Source: Edaphochlamys debaryana (Eukaryota > Chlorophyta > Chlorophyceae > Chlamydomonadales). From it: a stretch of 64,000 bases of DNA. This document shows, in pieces, positions 12,001-22,800 of this stretch (positions are counted from its first letter, which is position 1; the number at the start of each line of letters is the position of its first letter). Position numbers and translations under genes: made by a program. The notes beneath the pieces were generated by a model that was given only the letters and a program-made list of their open reading frames with translations, ran no database searches and was not told the origin of the DNA. The DNA is taken from positions 3,844,001 through 3,908,000 of the forward strand of contig JAEHOE010000001.1 in the NCBI GenBank assembly GCA_016858145.1, given 5' to 3'.

Positions 12001-13403
12001 GCCAGCGGCACCGGCCCCTGCTCGGACGAGGACGCCAGCAGCGCCGCCGCCGAGGTCGCGGCCGCTACCACCGCACCGCCCTCTCCCTCCGCCCCGCCTT
12101 CTCCTTCCGCCCCCGCCCCCCGCTGCCGCCTGGTGCTGGACCTGGTGGGGTACGCCTCGCTGCCGCCGGTGCCGGGAGCGCAGCCGCTGCCCGAGGTGGC
12201 CCAGCGGCTGAGGGACCCGGACGTGGGCTGCAGGCCCAGGTGAGGCGGGGGCGGGGCAGGGGCCAGGGCGGGGGGCGGGGGTTACTACAACGAAGGAGGC
12301 TCTTGCCTCGGTCAGGCTGGGCCACGGCCTGCTGCATCCACCCCCTCGACCCACCTTGCACATCCGTCCGCCCACCTTCCCGCCGCCCCCAGGCTGCAGC
12401 GCTTCGAGCTGGACCTGGCCGCCCTCACCGCCACCCCCGCCCCGCCCCCGCCCGGCCCCGCCTGGACCCTGGAGCTGCCCGCCATCAACGCAGCGCTCGA
12501 GGGCCGCAGGAACCGATTCGTGTACGGAGCCAGGTGCGCGCCACTTGCAACCAACCCCACAACCGCCTAGCGCTGCTCCTCTTCCCCTCCTTCACTGGCT
12601 GCATGCCCCTCGGTCCCCACCTGCCTTCCCTTCCCCCACCCTGGCCCCTCCCTCCTCCTCCTCAGCCCCGTGTGGGAGGCCGGCAGCAGCGGTGTGGTGA
12701 AGGCCGACATGGAGGCGGGCCAGGCGCAGCGCTGGGCCCCGCCCTCGCCGGGGTACATCTGCGGCCAGCCCGTGTTCGTGCCGCGCAGGCCCGCGCCCGC
12801 CGGCAGCGCCGGGCAGGCCCAGGCCCAGCAGGGCCCCGCGCAGGCCCTGCCCACGCCGCCGCCCACCCTGCCCGGGCAGCCGCAGATGCCCCAGCTCAGG
12901 CGGGCGCCGCAGGGCGCGTGGTCCGCGCTGCCGGCCTCCCTGCGCGGCCGCCAGCTGGGAGAGGACGACGGCTGGTGGGTGGCGGGGAGGGCACCTGTCC
13001 TATGCTTGCAGCGCAGCGCTGTGCTCGACCCAAGGTTCTGTGCCCTGCACACCGCCGTACGCCTAGCCCACGTGCCAAAACAACTTCTCCGCTCCGCCTC
13101 GCCCCCTGCCAGGCTGCTTGTGTACGGCTTCGACTCCCGGGAGCAGCGCAGCGAGCTGCTCATCTTCGACGCATGGTGGGGCGGGGGGGCGTGCTGGGTA
13201 GGGGTAGGGGTGTGCAAGGGGGCTCTGGGCGGTGTCTGGTCCTCATCAGCTAAAGGACTCATTGCATACCGTACTGCCCTGCCTTTGTCCCCAGGTCGCT
13301 TATGGCTGGCCCCGTCGCCCGGCTCGGGCTGCCGAGCCCCATCACCCACGGCGTGTACGGCATGTGGTGCGACACGGTGTACGGCGCCGCGCCGCAGCAC
13401 TAG
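9036..13403 (+). CDS. Carotenoid-cleavage-dioxygenase-like protein, probable pseudoenzyme
   Basis: RPE65/CCD superfamily seven-bladed propeller. Twelve exons: 9036-9428, 9567-9629, 9792-9973, 10162-10321, 10535-10762, 10939-11361, 11505-11614, 11757-12239, 12393-12533, 12666-12974, 13113-13175, 13295-13403; 887 residues. The first 45 residues are Arg/Ser/Ala-rich without acidic residues, suggesting a plastid transit peptide. Family marks: VPRELRGTLFRNGPGR, HPLDGDGLVAAVAF, LSGAGLPYALDPASLATLG, NRRIFWSHRTV, VTDVAVTESYYLL, THAVNAFEV, YICGQPVFVPRR and the terminal LPSPITHGVYGMW. Active members use four Fe-binding His. Here the His of the usual M-H-D-F-A-I-T-E block is Thr (about residue 463), that of the terminal F-H-G is Tyr, and the first is not found. 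Only THAVNAFEV (about 538) keeps it. Ala/Pro-rich insertions enlarge it beyond the usual 500-600 residues. Catalysis is therefore doubtful; this rests on alignment by eye. Confidence 0.8.
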
Positions 13404-14059
13404 GCGGCGAGTGAGGGGCTGCAGCCACAGGAGCGGCGCCGCCGTCTGCACAGGGACATCCAGCTCTACGCCAGCAGACGTGTGCAGATGCAAGGGTGGG
13501 AGCAAGCACGGCGAACGGCTGTACTAAGGAGGGTGTGTGGCGGGGCAGCGGAGAGGTGTCATAGGTATGGAGAGAAAGCGGCAAGCGTAAAGCGTAGAGC
13601 GGATGTGATCTAGGGTGATCAAGGCCACAACTGTGTTCGTGGGTTGCTGCCAGCTGCCAGGTGCCTTGCTTAATTATGGCCCACGAGCGTTGAGGGTAAG
13701 GCTGGAGAGGGCAACCCTTGGCCCACGTCCGATGGACCCCGACGTCCCCGTCCCCATGGCTTCTCCGCCACGGCGCCCCTGGCGAGAGCCCCCCCTCGGG
13801 GGGTTCTGTGCTCGCAGGGGCCGGGAGTTGGTGAGAGCCGAGCGAGGGTCGGGAAGTTGACATTGTGTTTGTGTACGCTCGGCGGCACATGCATGGCGAC
13901 CGGTGGCCAGACGCTGGTGTTTCAAACTGTAAGCTAAAATCATGACGATCAACTTGATGCTGCAGCAGGAATAAGCGACAGAGCCCGCCTTTGGTCGCGT
14001 GACCGAGCGATTGCAAGTTGGCACACATATAGACCATGCGGATTTAAGTTCACGCTACT
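13404..14059. other. Intergenic gap: CCD-like 3' UTR and ALKBH1 promoter
   Basis: Contains no ORF of coding quality. The CCD-like 3' UTR likely runs to just beyond 13932. The remaining 130 bases before the ALKBH1 start are a short promoter/5' UTR. Confidence 0.5.
13928..13932 (+). terminator. Putative poly(A) signal TGTAA of CCD-like gene
   Basis: TGTAA on the coding strand in an A/T-richer context 525 bases after the stop. Confidence 0.55.
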
Positions 14060-16833
14060 ATGGCATACAGTGACGCAGAAGAGCCGCCCGGGGACGATGA
14101 CGCGGGTACCGCTCGGACCGCCTTCCGCGATGCCGAGAAGCGCTACCAGCTGCACCGCGAGCGCAGAATGAAAGTGGACAAGTGAGATAACCTGAGTATG
14201 GTATAGCGTCGGGGGTCTATGCCTCAACGTAGCCGTTCCCGCGCCTGCCACGCAGCCCTGACCCCCGGCGACCCCTTCTTCCCCCGCCTCACCAGGAACG
14301 GCAAGCAGCGCGCGGGCCGCTGGGTGGTGCGCCCCACGGACCTCAGCGACGTGCTGGACCTCACCCGCACGCCGGCCGCCGAGGGGTTGGTGCGGCACGA
14401 GGTGCCCGGCGTGCCCGGCCCCGTCTACACCCTCGAGCGCCACCCGGGTCAGCCAGGGGCGGTCCCCTGGGGCACCCGCAGGGCCACAGAAGCTCAGGCT
14501 TGATATGTAACTTAGCCTCAGACCTGTCATATCATGACCTGCTGCCTGACACGCGTTCGCAGGCCTGATCGTCCTCCCGGGCGCTCTGTGCCCCGAGCAG
14601 CAGTCCCGCCTCCTGGCCGCCGCCCTCACGGACTTCTGCCAGCCGCCCGCCCGCACCAACCACCACCTGCAGTACGGGCCCCTGCCGGGCCTGTGGCAGG
14701 CGGCGGAGCAGGGGCTGAGGCTCAACTGGCGGAGGAAGGACGACCCGCAAGCCAGTGAGTGGGGTCCAAGCCGGGGGTCCAGGCTGCACCTCGGTGAAGG
14801 GGTCGTGAGGGCGGGCGGATACCAACTGCCCAGCGTGTTATTTGACCCCTGGTTCCCCATGTGTGCTGCGTCCTGCCTTTGTACCAGACCCAGGTGCGCC
14901 ACGGCGGGTGGGCTGTGAGCTCACGCCCGCACAGGCCCCCCTCGTGCCGCACGCGGCGAAGCAGGCACCTGCCGCCGGGGTGCAGCGCGCACCTGACTCC
15001 GACGGGGCCTGTGCCGCCACCGCCTGCACAAACGGCTGCACAGCAGCAGGGGACCAAGCACCGGAGCCCGCTCAAGAGAACGGCTCCGGCTCCAGACCGG
15101 ACCATCCGGGGACGTGCGGGACTAGGCCCGCAGCGGCAGAGGGCGAGGCAACGGCGCCGGGCGGCTCCGGTCCGGGGCGGCCCACGCGCCACGGCAGCGA
15201 AGCAGGGGCTGGCGACCAGACCCACCATGGCAGGTACGGAGGCGGTGACGGCGACGGCGGCAGCAGCAGCGGCGGCGGCCGCAGTCGGCGCAGCAGCTGC
15301 TCCTCAGCGGACATTGCCGCCAGTCTGGAGCCGGGGGCGGCGGAGGGGGAGGGCCCCGCGGCCCCGTCCTTGGAGGCGTGCTGGAGCGGCTGCGGCTCCG
15401 GCCCCCCCGCCCGGCAGCTGGTCCGCAAGCTGCGCTGGGCCACGCTGGGGCCGCAGTTCCTGTGGTCGCAGCGGCGGTACGACTTCGCATCGAACTTCAG
15501 GTGGGGCAGGGGCGGGTGGAAGGGTCCAACGTGACGAGGGCTTGCTCATGGCGATGCTGTGCAATTCTCCTGGGCAGCCTGTTCCGTTGATGCAATCTGG
15601 ACTTGGCGGTGTGTGTAGCCAAAGGCCTGCTGGGTCCGCCCTTTCGCCCCTCAGGCCGCTGCCCCCCAGCCTGGCGGAGCTGGCCTCTCAGCTGGCGGCG
15701 GCGGTGCGGTCGCTGCGGGGCGTGGGACTGGCGGCGGGGCCTGCGGGCGGTGAGCGCGGGGGCTGGGGGGCACTGAGCTCCACCGAAGCCCTTGGGTGCA
15801 GTCCACCTCACACTTTCTCAGCACTTGACGCCTGCCTCGGTGGCATCCTCCCCGCCAGGCTTCTCCCGTGAGTACTGCCCGGATGCCGCCATCGTCAACT
15901 ACTACCAACAGGGTATGAGGGGCGGGTGGTGGGTTGGGAGGGTGCACAGGGAAGGGGGAGTGCTGCCATACGGCCTGCCACAACTGGCCCCAAGCCAGCA
16001 CACCTGCATCCGGCGATGCCCTCCCCTCCGTCCTGCATCCGCAGGCGATGTGCTGGGGGGGCACCTTGATGACGTGGAGGTGGTGGGTGGGGTGCGGGGC
16101 CCGGGAGGCGGGGTCAATGAGCAACGCAGGACACCGTGGCCAGCCCGTCCGAGCCTTCTCTGCTTCCTACGTCCCGCCTCCCCAGGACCTGGCGCAGCCC
16201 ATTGTGAGCGTGAGCCTGGGCTGCCCCGCAGTGTTCCTCATGGGCGGCCTCAGCAAGGTGCGGTGCGGGGAGGGGAGGATACGCATCCCCCTCTCCGTTT
16301 CCGGGTCGCGCAGCAGCAGTCTGCTATCGCGCACTGACCGCCTCCTCCCCACGGCGCTCCGATGCCGCAGGCGCTGCCCCCCAGTGCGCTGCTGCTGCGG
16401 GGCGGGGACGTGCTGGTGCTGGCGGGGGAGGCACGCAGGTGCTTCCACGGTGAGGGTGGCGGGGTGGGGCGTGGGGTGTGTGAGGCGGACGAGGGGATAC
16501 TGTCTCGGGACCCTGTGGGCGATGTCCCGATTGTGGGCGAGCATTGGTGTAAGGGGTCCGAGCCTCTGCGCGCCCCCTTAGGTCAATGTCCCCCACCTAC
16601 CCACACGCCGCTCCAACCTTCTCTGGTCTCATGCCCTCTGCGCAGGTGTGCCCCGCATCCTGGAGCCCAGCCAGCTGCCCGAGGCGGGGGCGGCGGGTGG
16701 AGAGGGGGCCGGCAGGCGGGGGAGGAGCAAGGGGCCTGTTCAGCAGGGCGATGGGGCAGACGAAGCGTGGGGCGGAGTCGAGGGGTACGCGCAGAGCGCC
16801 CGCATCAATATCAGCGTGCGGGACGTTCGCTAA
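14060..16833 (+). CDS. ALKBH1: AlkB homologue 1 (Fe(II)/2-oxoglutarate dioxygenase)
   Basis: Oxidative demethylase; ALKBH1 proteins act on tRNA and on N6-methyladenine or 3-methylcytosine in DNA. Ten exons: 14060-14181, 14233-14447, 14563-14754, 14888-15500, 15655-15749, 15859-15912, 16045-16079, 16186-16257, 16371-16449, 16646-16833; 554 residues. Family marks: FFPRLTRNGKQ, PTDLSDVLDL, the LPGALCPEQQ block, LRWATLGPQFLWSQRRYDF, DAAIVNYYQQGD, GHLDDVE (Fe ligands His437 and Asp439), PIVSVSLGCPAVFLMGGL, LLLRGGDVLVLAGEARRCFH (third Fe ligand His492), GVPRILEPSQLP, and terminal RINISVRDVR with the 2-oxoglutarate-binding R-x-N-x3-R. All catalytic residues are kept. Exon 4 adds about 150 Gly/Ser/Ala-rich residues before LRWATLG, making it longer than the 389-residue human protein. 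Intron 1 would be only 51 bases; its acceptor is the least certain join. Confidence 0.9.
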
Positions 16834-17284
16834 GTCGAGACAGGACACAGGAGGGCTCTGCTGCCAGGACGGAAGAGCTACGGAGGGCTCGAGGGGCGGA
16901 GGGGCGTGTTGGGCCAGGCCCTCGGTGAGGGCTGGGAAAGCTGCGACGACTGACGCAGGGGCACAGCGGCCCCCATGGTGTGTGCCCATGCCGCGACGCC
17001 CGGTAGTACTTGATCCACACACAAAAAGACAGTGTAAACACAGAGAACTTTGTCGCTGCTGGGCCAAATGGAGCTCCGTTGGCACGCCCTTGTGGCGCGG
17101 CGGGTGCTCGTGGAGGCCAGCCCGGAGCGTCGTTGCAACAGGTCACTTGGCGAGGGCCCTAGGGCTGTGAGGGGCTCCAGGACCTAGGGATGCTTGATCT
17201 GCCACCGCCGCCGCCTCTGGTACTGATTCCTCCTCCACCGCCACCGCGCCTCCGTCACCTCCCTCCACTACCACCGCTCAGCGT
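16834..17284. other. ALKBH1 3' UTR and intergenic gap
   Basis: The first 110 bases are the 3' UTR stretch that recurs in degenerate form after the pseudogene at 18941-19355. The frame before the start at 17285 is open for about 85 bases and Ser/Thr/Ala/Pro-rich, so an unrecognised 5' extension of the next gene is possible. Confidence 0.5.
17033..17037 (+). terminator. Putative poly(A) signal TGTAA of ALKBH1
   Basis: TGTAA on the coding strand 200 bases after the stop, a normal spacing for a chlorophyte 3' UTR. Confidence 0.6.
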
Positions 17285-18180
17285 ATGGCCCCGCCCCCGC
17301 CCGGCCCCCACCCGGCGGCCGACCTTCTCCAGGAGGCCCGCGCTGCCCGTCAGCGCCTCCAGGACATGAGCAGTGTCGCCCAGGGCACCCCTGCGGTCAG
17401 GCAGCTCCTGCAGGCGGCCCGCACGTCGTGCCAGATGGCCCGGGAGGGGCTCGCGCTGGTCCTCGGGGCGGGCAGCGCTGGGGTCATGGAAGCAGCCCTC
17501 CCCATCGTGGGGGAGTGGGCGGGCAAGGCGCAGGCCACCAGCCAGTCAGCCGCTGGCCGGGCCCAGGCTGTGGCCCAGGCCTACAGCTCCCTGCTGGCCT
17601 CCTATGCGCCAGCCGCGCCGTCTGCGCCGCTGACTGCCCTCGCCGCGCAGGCGGAGCGGCTGGCGGCCTCCGCTGCGGAAGAGGAACGGACGGCCGCAGA
17701 TGCGCTCGAGGCCGCCCGAAGGGCAATCACGGCGCAGCGGAATGCGGAGAACGCAATGGCCGTCGACCCGGCCGTGCCGCGGCAAGGAGCGGACCCGCCG
17801 GCTGGAGGAGCCGCGGCGCCGGCGCCGGCGCCCGCAGATGTCCGTGGGCAGAGGGCCGGCGGCCCCGGCGCCGGCGGCCCTGTTGCCGGCGGCCCCAGCA
17901 CGAGTGCTCCTAACAGGCACTGCGGGAGCAGGCAGGATCTTCACACGGCGTCTCGAACGGTAAGAGCCAGCAAGGCTGAAGCAAGCTAACCCACACCCGC
18001 CCGCCCCTTCGACCAACGGGTTTGTGACGGGGCCAGCCCTTTCCCCCTCGGCCCCCACAGGAGAGGTTGCCGGAGCGCCGCGCTCGCACCCCCGACCGGG
18101 ATCGCGGGAGGTCGCGCTCCCGCTCACGCTCGCCTGGGTGGCAGCGCGCGGGTCAGCAGGAGGACGACAGGGCCGCCTGA
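17285..18180 (+). CDS. Unrecognised helical protein with Arg/Ser tail
   Basis: Two exons, 17285-17959 and 18061-18180, join in phase 0 to 264 residues. I do not recognise a family. Residues 10-165 are Ala/Gln/Glu/Arg-rich and predicted helical or coiled coil, for example AAQAERLAASAAEEERTAAD. Residues 165-220 are a Pro/Ala/Gly linker, and the second exon encodes an Arg/Ser/Asp tail (RDRGRSRSRSRSP) like that of splicing-associated proteins. No signal peptide, membrane helix or catalytic motif is visible. It lies between ALKBH1 and a decayed copy of the ALKBH1 3' end, so it sits inside a duplicated interval. The stop codon TGA abuts a strong donor-like GAG-GTGAGA, so a longer splice form read in another frame cannot be excluded. 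The start is uncertain. Confidence 0.55.
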
Positions 18181-18940
18181 GGTGAGAGGCCCAGCCGAGC
18201 CACAGGCGTATCCTTCTCTGAGACGCAGCCGTCTCGCTTACATGTCCCCGCACTCCGCTCGGACCACCGTATGCTTCCTCACGCACACTTGCGCTCCTCT
18301 GGCCCGCCCCCAGGCCGTCACGTGGACCGCCAGCTTGGGGCCCGTCAAGCCCTCCACCGCACTTTGGGAGCGTGGGGGCCCTAACAGCAGAAGCTTGCCT
18401 ATCCTCTCGAAGGGGCCTTGGGCGGGGGACCGTGGGGAGACCAGGTAGCTACGCGGCCAGGGCCGCCGCCAGCCGGCACCCTGAGTTGTTGTGCGCTAGG
18501 TTGCTAGGGGACTTCCCGTGGCAGCTCTATGGTGCCTTTGGGGCAGCGAGGACGTGTGATCCGTATTGTGTCACAAGGCGGGGATGCACGGCAGGAGGAG
18601 TAAGTGAGGGCGTAACGCGCTGCCCAGGAGCTGGGGCAGAAGAGGGGAGATCCCTCTGGTGTCAGTTGTGTAAGCTTTAGACTCTCGGTTGGCGTTAGTT
18701 TGCAAAGTCATTGTGGAGCTTTGCAGCATCGGCGGGTCAGCGGTGGAGAGGGCCATACACAGGTACTTGTCAAGTACAAAGCTGGTTACAAGGCAAACGG
18801 AGCATGCACTGCAAGGCAAACGGTGCCCCGCCTGCACTTCCGCATTATAGCCCAGGTGGCGGCGCGCTATGGAGCAAGTGCCCTCCTCCCCCCAGTCTGG
18901 AGCTCTGACTGCCAGATCCGTGTGCCGGTTCCCAGCCACT
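18181..18940. other. 3' UTR of 17285 gene and spacer
   Basis: No coding ORF recognised. It includes a TGTAA at 18669-18673 and a short direct repeat of the words GCAAACGG and GCAAGGCAAACGG near 18790-18825. Confidence 0.45.
18669..18673 (+). terminator. Putative poly(A) signal TGTAA of 17285 gene
   Basis: TGTAA on the coding strand, about 490 bases after the stop at 18180. Confidence 0.45.
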
Positions 18941-19355
18941 AAATGTCTCCCTCGGTCCATACCCCGCAACCCATCCGCTCCAACCTCTGGTCTCATGCCC
19001 TCTGCAGGTTGGCCCCCCGTTCTGGAGCCCTGCCAGCTGTCCAGATACAGATACAGCTACATAGTACATACGCGATGACCTAACCCGCACGCTCCGCTGG
19101 GGCCGAAGTTGAGGTCCGGGGGCGGCTGGGGGGACACTGTACTCGCAGGGGCTGGCAGTGCTGGCAGGGGGGGGAAGGGGCAAGCGGCCTGGTGATGGCA
19201 GAAATGAAGCGTGCGGCAAGTCGAGGTAGGAGGGCTATGCTGCCAGGAGGGAGTGCTGAGTGGAGTCTGCATAGAGCGTCAGGGGCGGAGTGCGTGCCGG
19301 GGCCCGGCCTGGCTCGGCCTGGCCCCGAGGAACCGGGCTGGAAAGCTGATCGGTC
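18941..19355 (+). pseudogene. Decayed duplicate of ALKBH1 last exon and 3' UTR
   Basis: The stretch resembles 16575-16945 in order. It has the intron end CCGCTCCAACC, then TCTGGTCTCATGCCCTCTGC and a CAG acceptor, then an exon start reading PPVLEPCQLS against VPRILEPSQLP in ALKBH1. Later come shared words such as GGGCTATGCTGCCAGGA versus GGGCTCTGCTGCCAGGA, AGGGGCGGAG, and GGGCTGGAAAGCTG versus GGGCTGGGAAAGCTG. The frame breaks soon after PPVLEPCQLS and meets a stop near 19076. The rest of ALKBH1 is missing, so it cannot encode the enzyme. Similarity was judged by eye. Confidence 0.65.
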
Positions 19356-19844
19356 TTGGTGCCTTGCAACCGCCATACGACAACTGAAGCAGCCGGCTGA
19401 AGCAGCCGCAGGCGTCCAGCGCGTCCGCGACAGCCAGCGCCGACAGCGATCGGCATTTCGAACGCCGTGCTGTGCGCGCCCTGTTCGACGCAGCCCCAGT
19501 GCCTCAGCCCCTCGCGCGTCCATAGTCACGCGCTCACACCACAAGACAGTAGCTGGGAGGCACGAAGCTCAGCGAGGCGCACAACATCTGCGCTTAAACT
19601 TGCGCCCCAGTCCTGCCACGAGCTCTCCTACCTTCCAAGCTCCCTCTCTGCGACCATAGCAAATCCTCAGCTTGCATCGAGGGAGAAGGGGCAAGGCCCG
19701 CTGTCTCGGCTGAAGCACGTTTGCGCGCCGGCCCTCCCAGTATCGTGGGAGGGCCCCGAGCGGTCTTTCATCCCTGACACCATGGCTTAGGGTCATAACG
19801 GGCTGGCTCAGCTCGTGGCAGGCGCCTTCCAGGGCGCCAAGGCC
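19356..19844. other. Gap before the SUMO-protease gene, possible 5' UTR exon
   Basis: No clear coding exon. CTTAG at 19790 and CTCAG at 19811 are plausible 3' splice sites in phase with the first coding exon, so a 5' UTR or short coding exon upstream is possible. Confidence 0.4.
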
Positions 19845-22800
19845 ATGGCAGTTTCCTTGCTCAACACTGCGTTGGCCATGGTGGACGCTGGGGACAAGGG
19901 GGAAGCCCTGATAAAGCGCTACGTCGTGATAGAGGCCGAGGTGGATGCCATGACAGCGGAGGACCTCGAGGGAGTGCTGCCGAAGACTCTGCGCAGCATC
20001 GGGGAGCTGCGCGCAGCGTATCAAAGGGACAAGGCGCTTTTCGAGAAGCTCGCCAAGGGCAAGCTGGCAATGTCTGCAGACAAGCTGCTCGAGAGCCTGC
20101 GGAAGGAGCTCATGGAGCTCCGGTGGCACGACCTTAAGGCGGAGCGCGCGGCCCCCGCCGAAGAATCTGCATCGTGGCTTCAGCAGGTAAGGGGGCGGCT
20201 GCGAGGGCCATGGGGCGCAAGGGATGGGTGACGTTGGGGTCCCCAGCCCGCCGCCTCCCTTACCTCCCCCCCCACCTCGCCCCATGCAGGCCAGGCAGAA
20301 CCAGGCGGAGGCTACTGGCCTCGGAGGTGCCCCTGGCGGTTTCGAGGCGCCAGCGCCGGCGCCCGCTGGAGCACAGCGCGGGCGCTTACAGGCACAGCCC
20401 CTGGCGGTGAGGTTCAGACGGCCTGACATCACACCACGTCCCCAGCCCGGGCTATGCTCCTGGCCCTCACCTGCTCCCTAGCTGTTTTGGGGGCTATGGT
20501 ATCCGTACGGCCCTCATCTTCGTCTGACCTCCTCTCTGAAACTGCATGCCGTCACCCTGCAGAAGCGGGACGACACGGCCGCACCTGCCCCAGCAGCGAG
20601 GCGGCTTGCCCCCACGGGCGGACGCTCGCTCGGCGCCAGGCAGCTGCAGGCCGCAGCCGCGGCCGCGGCGGCTTCGGCAGCACAGCCAGGTGCGCGCGGG
20701 AATGTGCTTCGCATCAGAGGGCTCTGTTTAGACTGTTCCATGCAACGCTCACACCAGCCCATTGTTGTTTGCGCAGGGTCCCAGCCGGGCCCTCCTCGTC
20801 GCGGCGTGCTGCCTCTGGCAGCGGGCCCGGCGCCACGACTGCGGTCAGCAACGGGTGGAAGGCACGAGTGAGTGCAGGAGAGGATGATTAGCGTATGTCG
20901 GACGTGTTCATTCACCTTCCTCTCGTCCTTGCAGGACATGCAACGAGTGCAGCAACTCCTTTCCTGTTGCGGAGATGACGCCCGTGGGGGTGAGTTTGCC
21001 CAAGCAGGGAGCCATGTCGGGGTTAGTGAGCTGGGAGGTTCCCATGACCGTAGGTGCCTACCAACATGCACTGAGCCGCTCCTTTTACCCGCAGGGTTTG
21101 TTCATGTGCACGAAGTGCACGTCGGACAGCCAGGCAGCTGAGGCCCCCAGGCCCCGGCGCGTGGCAGCGATGCCCCAGGGCGACCTCCCGGGGGTGCCGC
21201 GGCGCCCCGCCCTCAAGCCGGGCGCGCTGCTGAGCAGCAGCTTCTACGCCGGCGGCACGGGCGGCAACACCGCGGCTGCGGTCGCTGCCGCCGTTGGGCC
21301 CTCCGGCATTGGGCGCCGGGCAGCTGCGGCCGGAGCGGGGCCCGGCCGTGGCGCTGCGGGGCGCGGTGGCGGCGGCGGCCGGGTCGGGGCGGCTGGGGGC
21401 CGCGCAACGCGTGGCGGCCGGGGCCAGGCGGCCGTGTACTCGGACCCCGATGAGGACGAGCCCCCGCCCAAGGCGCGTGGCAGGCAGCGCCGCTCCGCCC
21501 CCGCCGCACCGGAGGAGCTGGTGCGTGCTTGCAGCTAGGCACTGCGCTGCTGGGGTCCTGGCTGGGTGCTGCACGCGTGCTGGTCCATGGCTCAAGCTTC
21601 GCACGGCAAGCTGTGCAGGCGCCATCGCACCCGTTGTGGTTGACGCGCTCACCGCAGCCGGGTTGACCTCACCTTACCCCACCCTGACCCCAACCGCTCC
21701 ACTTCACTCCGCCCCAGGAGCCCATCGTCATCGACAGCAGCGAGGAGGAGGGCGAGGGCGGGGAGCGCCAGGGCCAGCCGGGCGGCGACGCAGCTGCAGG
21801 GCCGGGGCCATCTTCCGCCGCCGCTGCGGCCGCGGCCGCGGGCGGCAACCGGCCCAACACGCGCGCTCGTGGGACGCGGGCCTACCCGTACGACAAGCTG
21901 TCGGTGAAACTGGCCGGGCTCAAGTGCTGCTTCCCGCCCGGCGGCACCAAGCTCAGCGTGGAGGTGGTGGCGGATGACCTGTCGCGGCTGGAGCCGGGGG
22001 AGTTCCTCAACGACACCTGCATCGACTTCTTCATCAAGTGGGTCGTGGTGGGGGGTGGGGGGATGGTGGTGGCAAGGGGGGGGGCCTGCGGATCCACAAG
22101 CGACGGGCGGTTGGGAGCGGTGTCTTGACATCCCGTACGCATGCTATGCTTGGCTCGTCGTCGCCCCAGCTCATTGCCCTCCGCCTGTTCGCTGCCAGGT
22201 TCATTGAGTTCCATCTGGACGAGGGGCGTCAGAAGCGCTTCCACTTCTTCAACTCCTTCTTCCTCAAGAAGCTGCAGGAGGCCGCGCCCAAGAAGGGTCA
22301 GGGGGCCGCGGGCGCGGACGACCGGTCCAAGGGCCAGCAGGACCACGACCGAGTCAAGAAGTGGACCAAGGTGGGCGGCCCGCCCGCCTGTCCTGCGCCC
22401 CCCTGTCAGCTCTCGGGCGCTCGCATACGCTATGGCTTTTTCAGCCCCTGCTTCTCAACGCAGCGCACGAGAACAAGTCACGCCTGGACCGGTTCCGTGC
22501 CCCTGCTGACGCCCCGTGCCCCCGCCCCTCCGCAGAACATGGACCTGTTTTCCAAGGACTACGTCTTCGTGCCCATCCACGGCGGCCTGCACTGGTCGCT
22601 CATGCTCATCTGCCACCCCGCGAATGCGCTGCACGTGAAGAACAACGCCAGGGCGCAGCTGCGGCCGGCCGAGGGCGGCACGCAGGAGGACCCGGTGGGC
22701 AGCCCCTGCATCCTCCACTTCGACTCCCTGGAGGGTGCGTGCCCAGGGCTTCCACGGCTGCGCCGCTTCATGCCTACATGCGTGACCGGGGTTCGGACTT

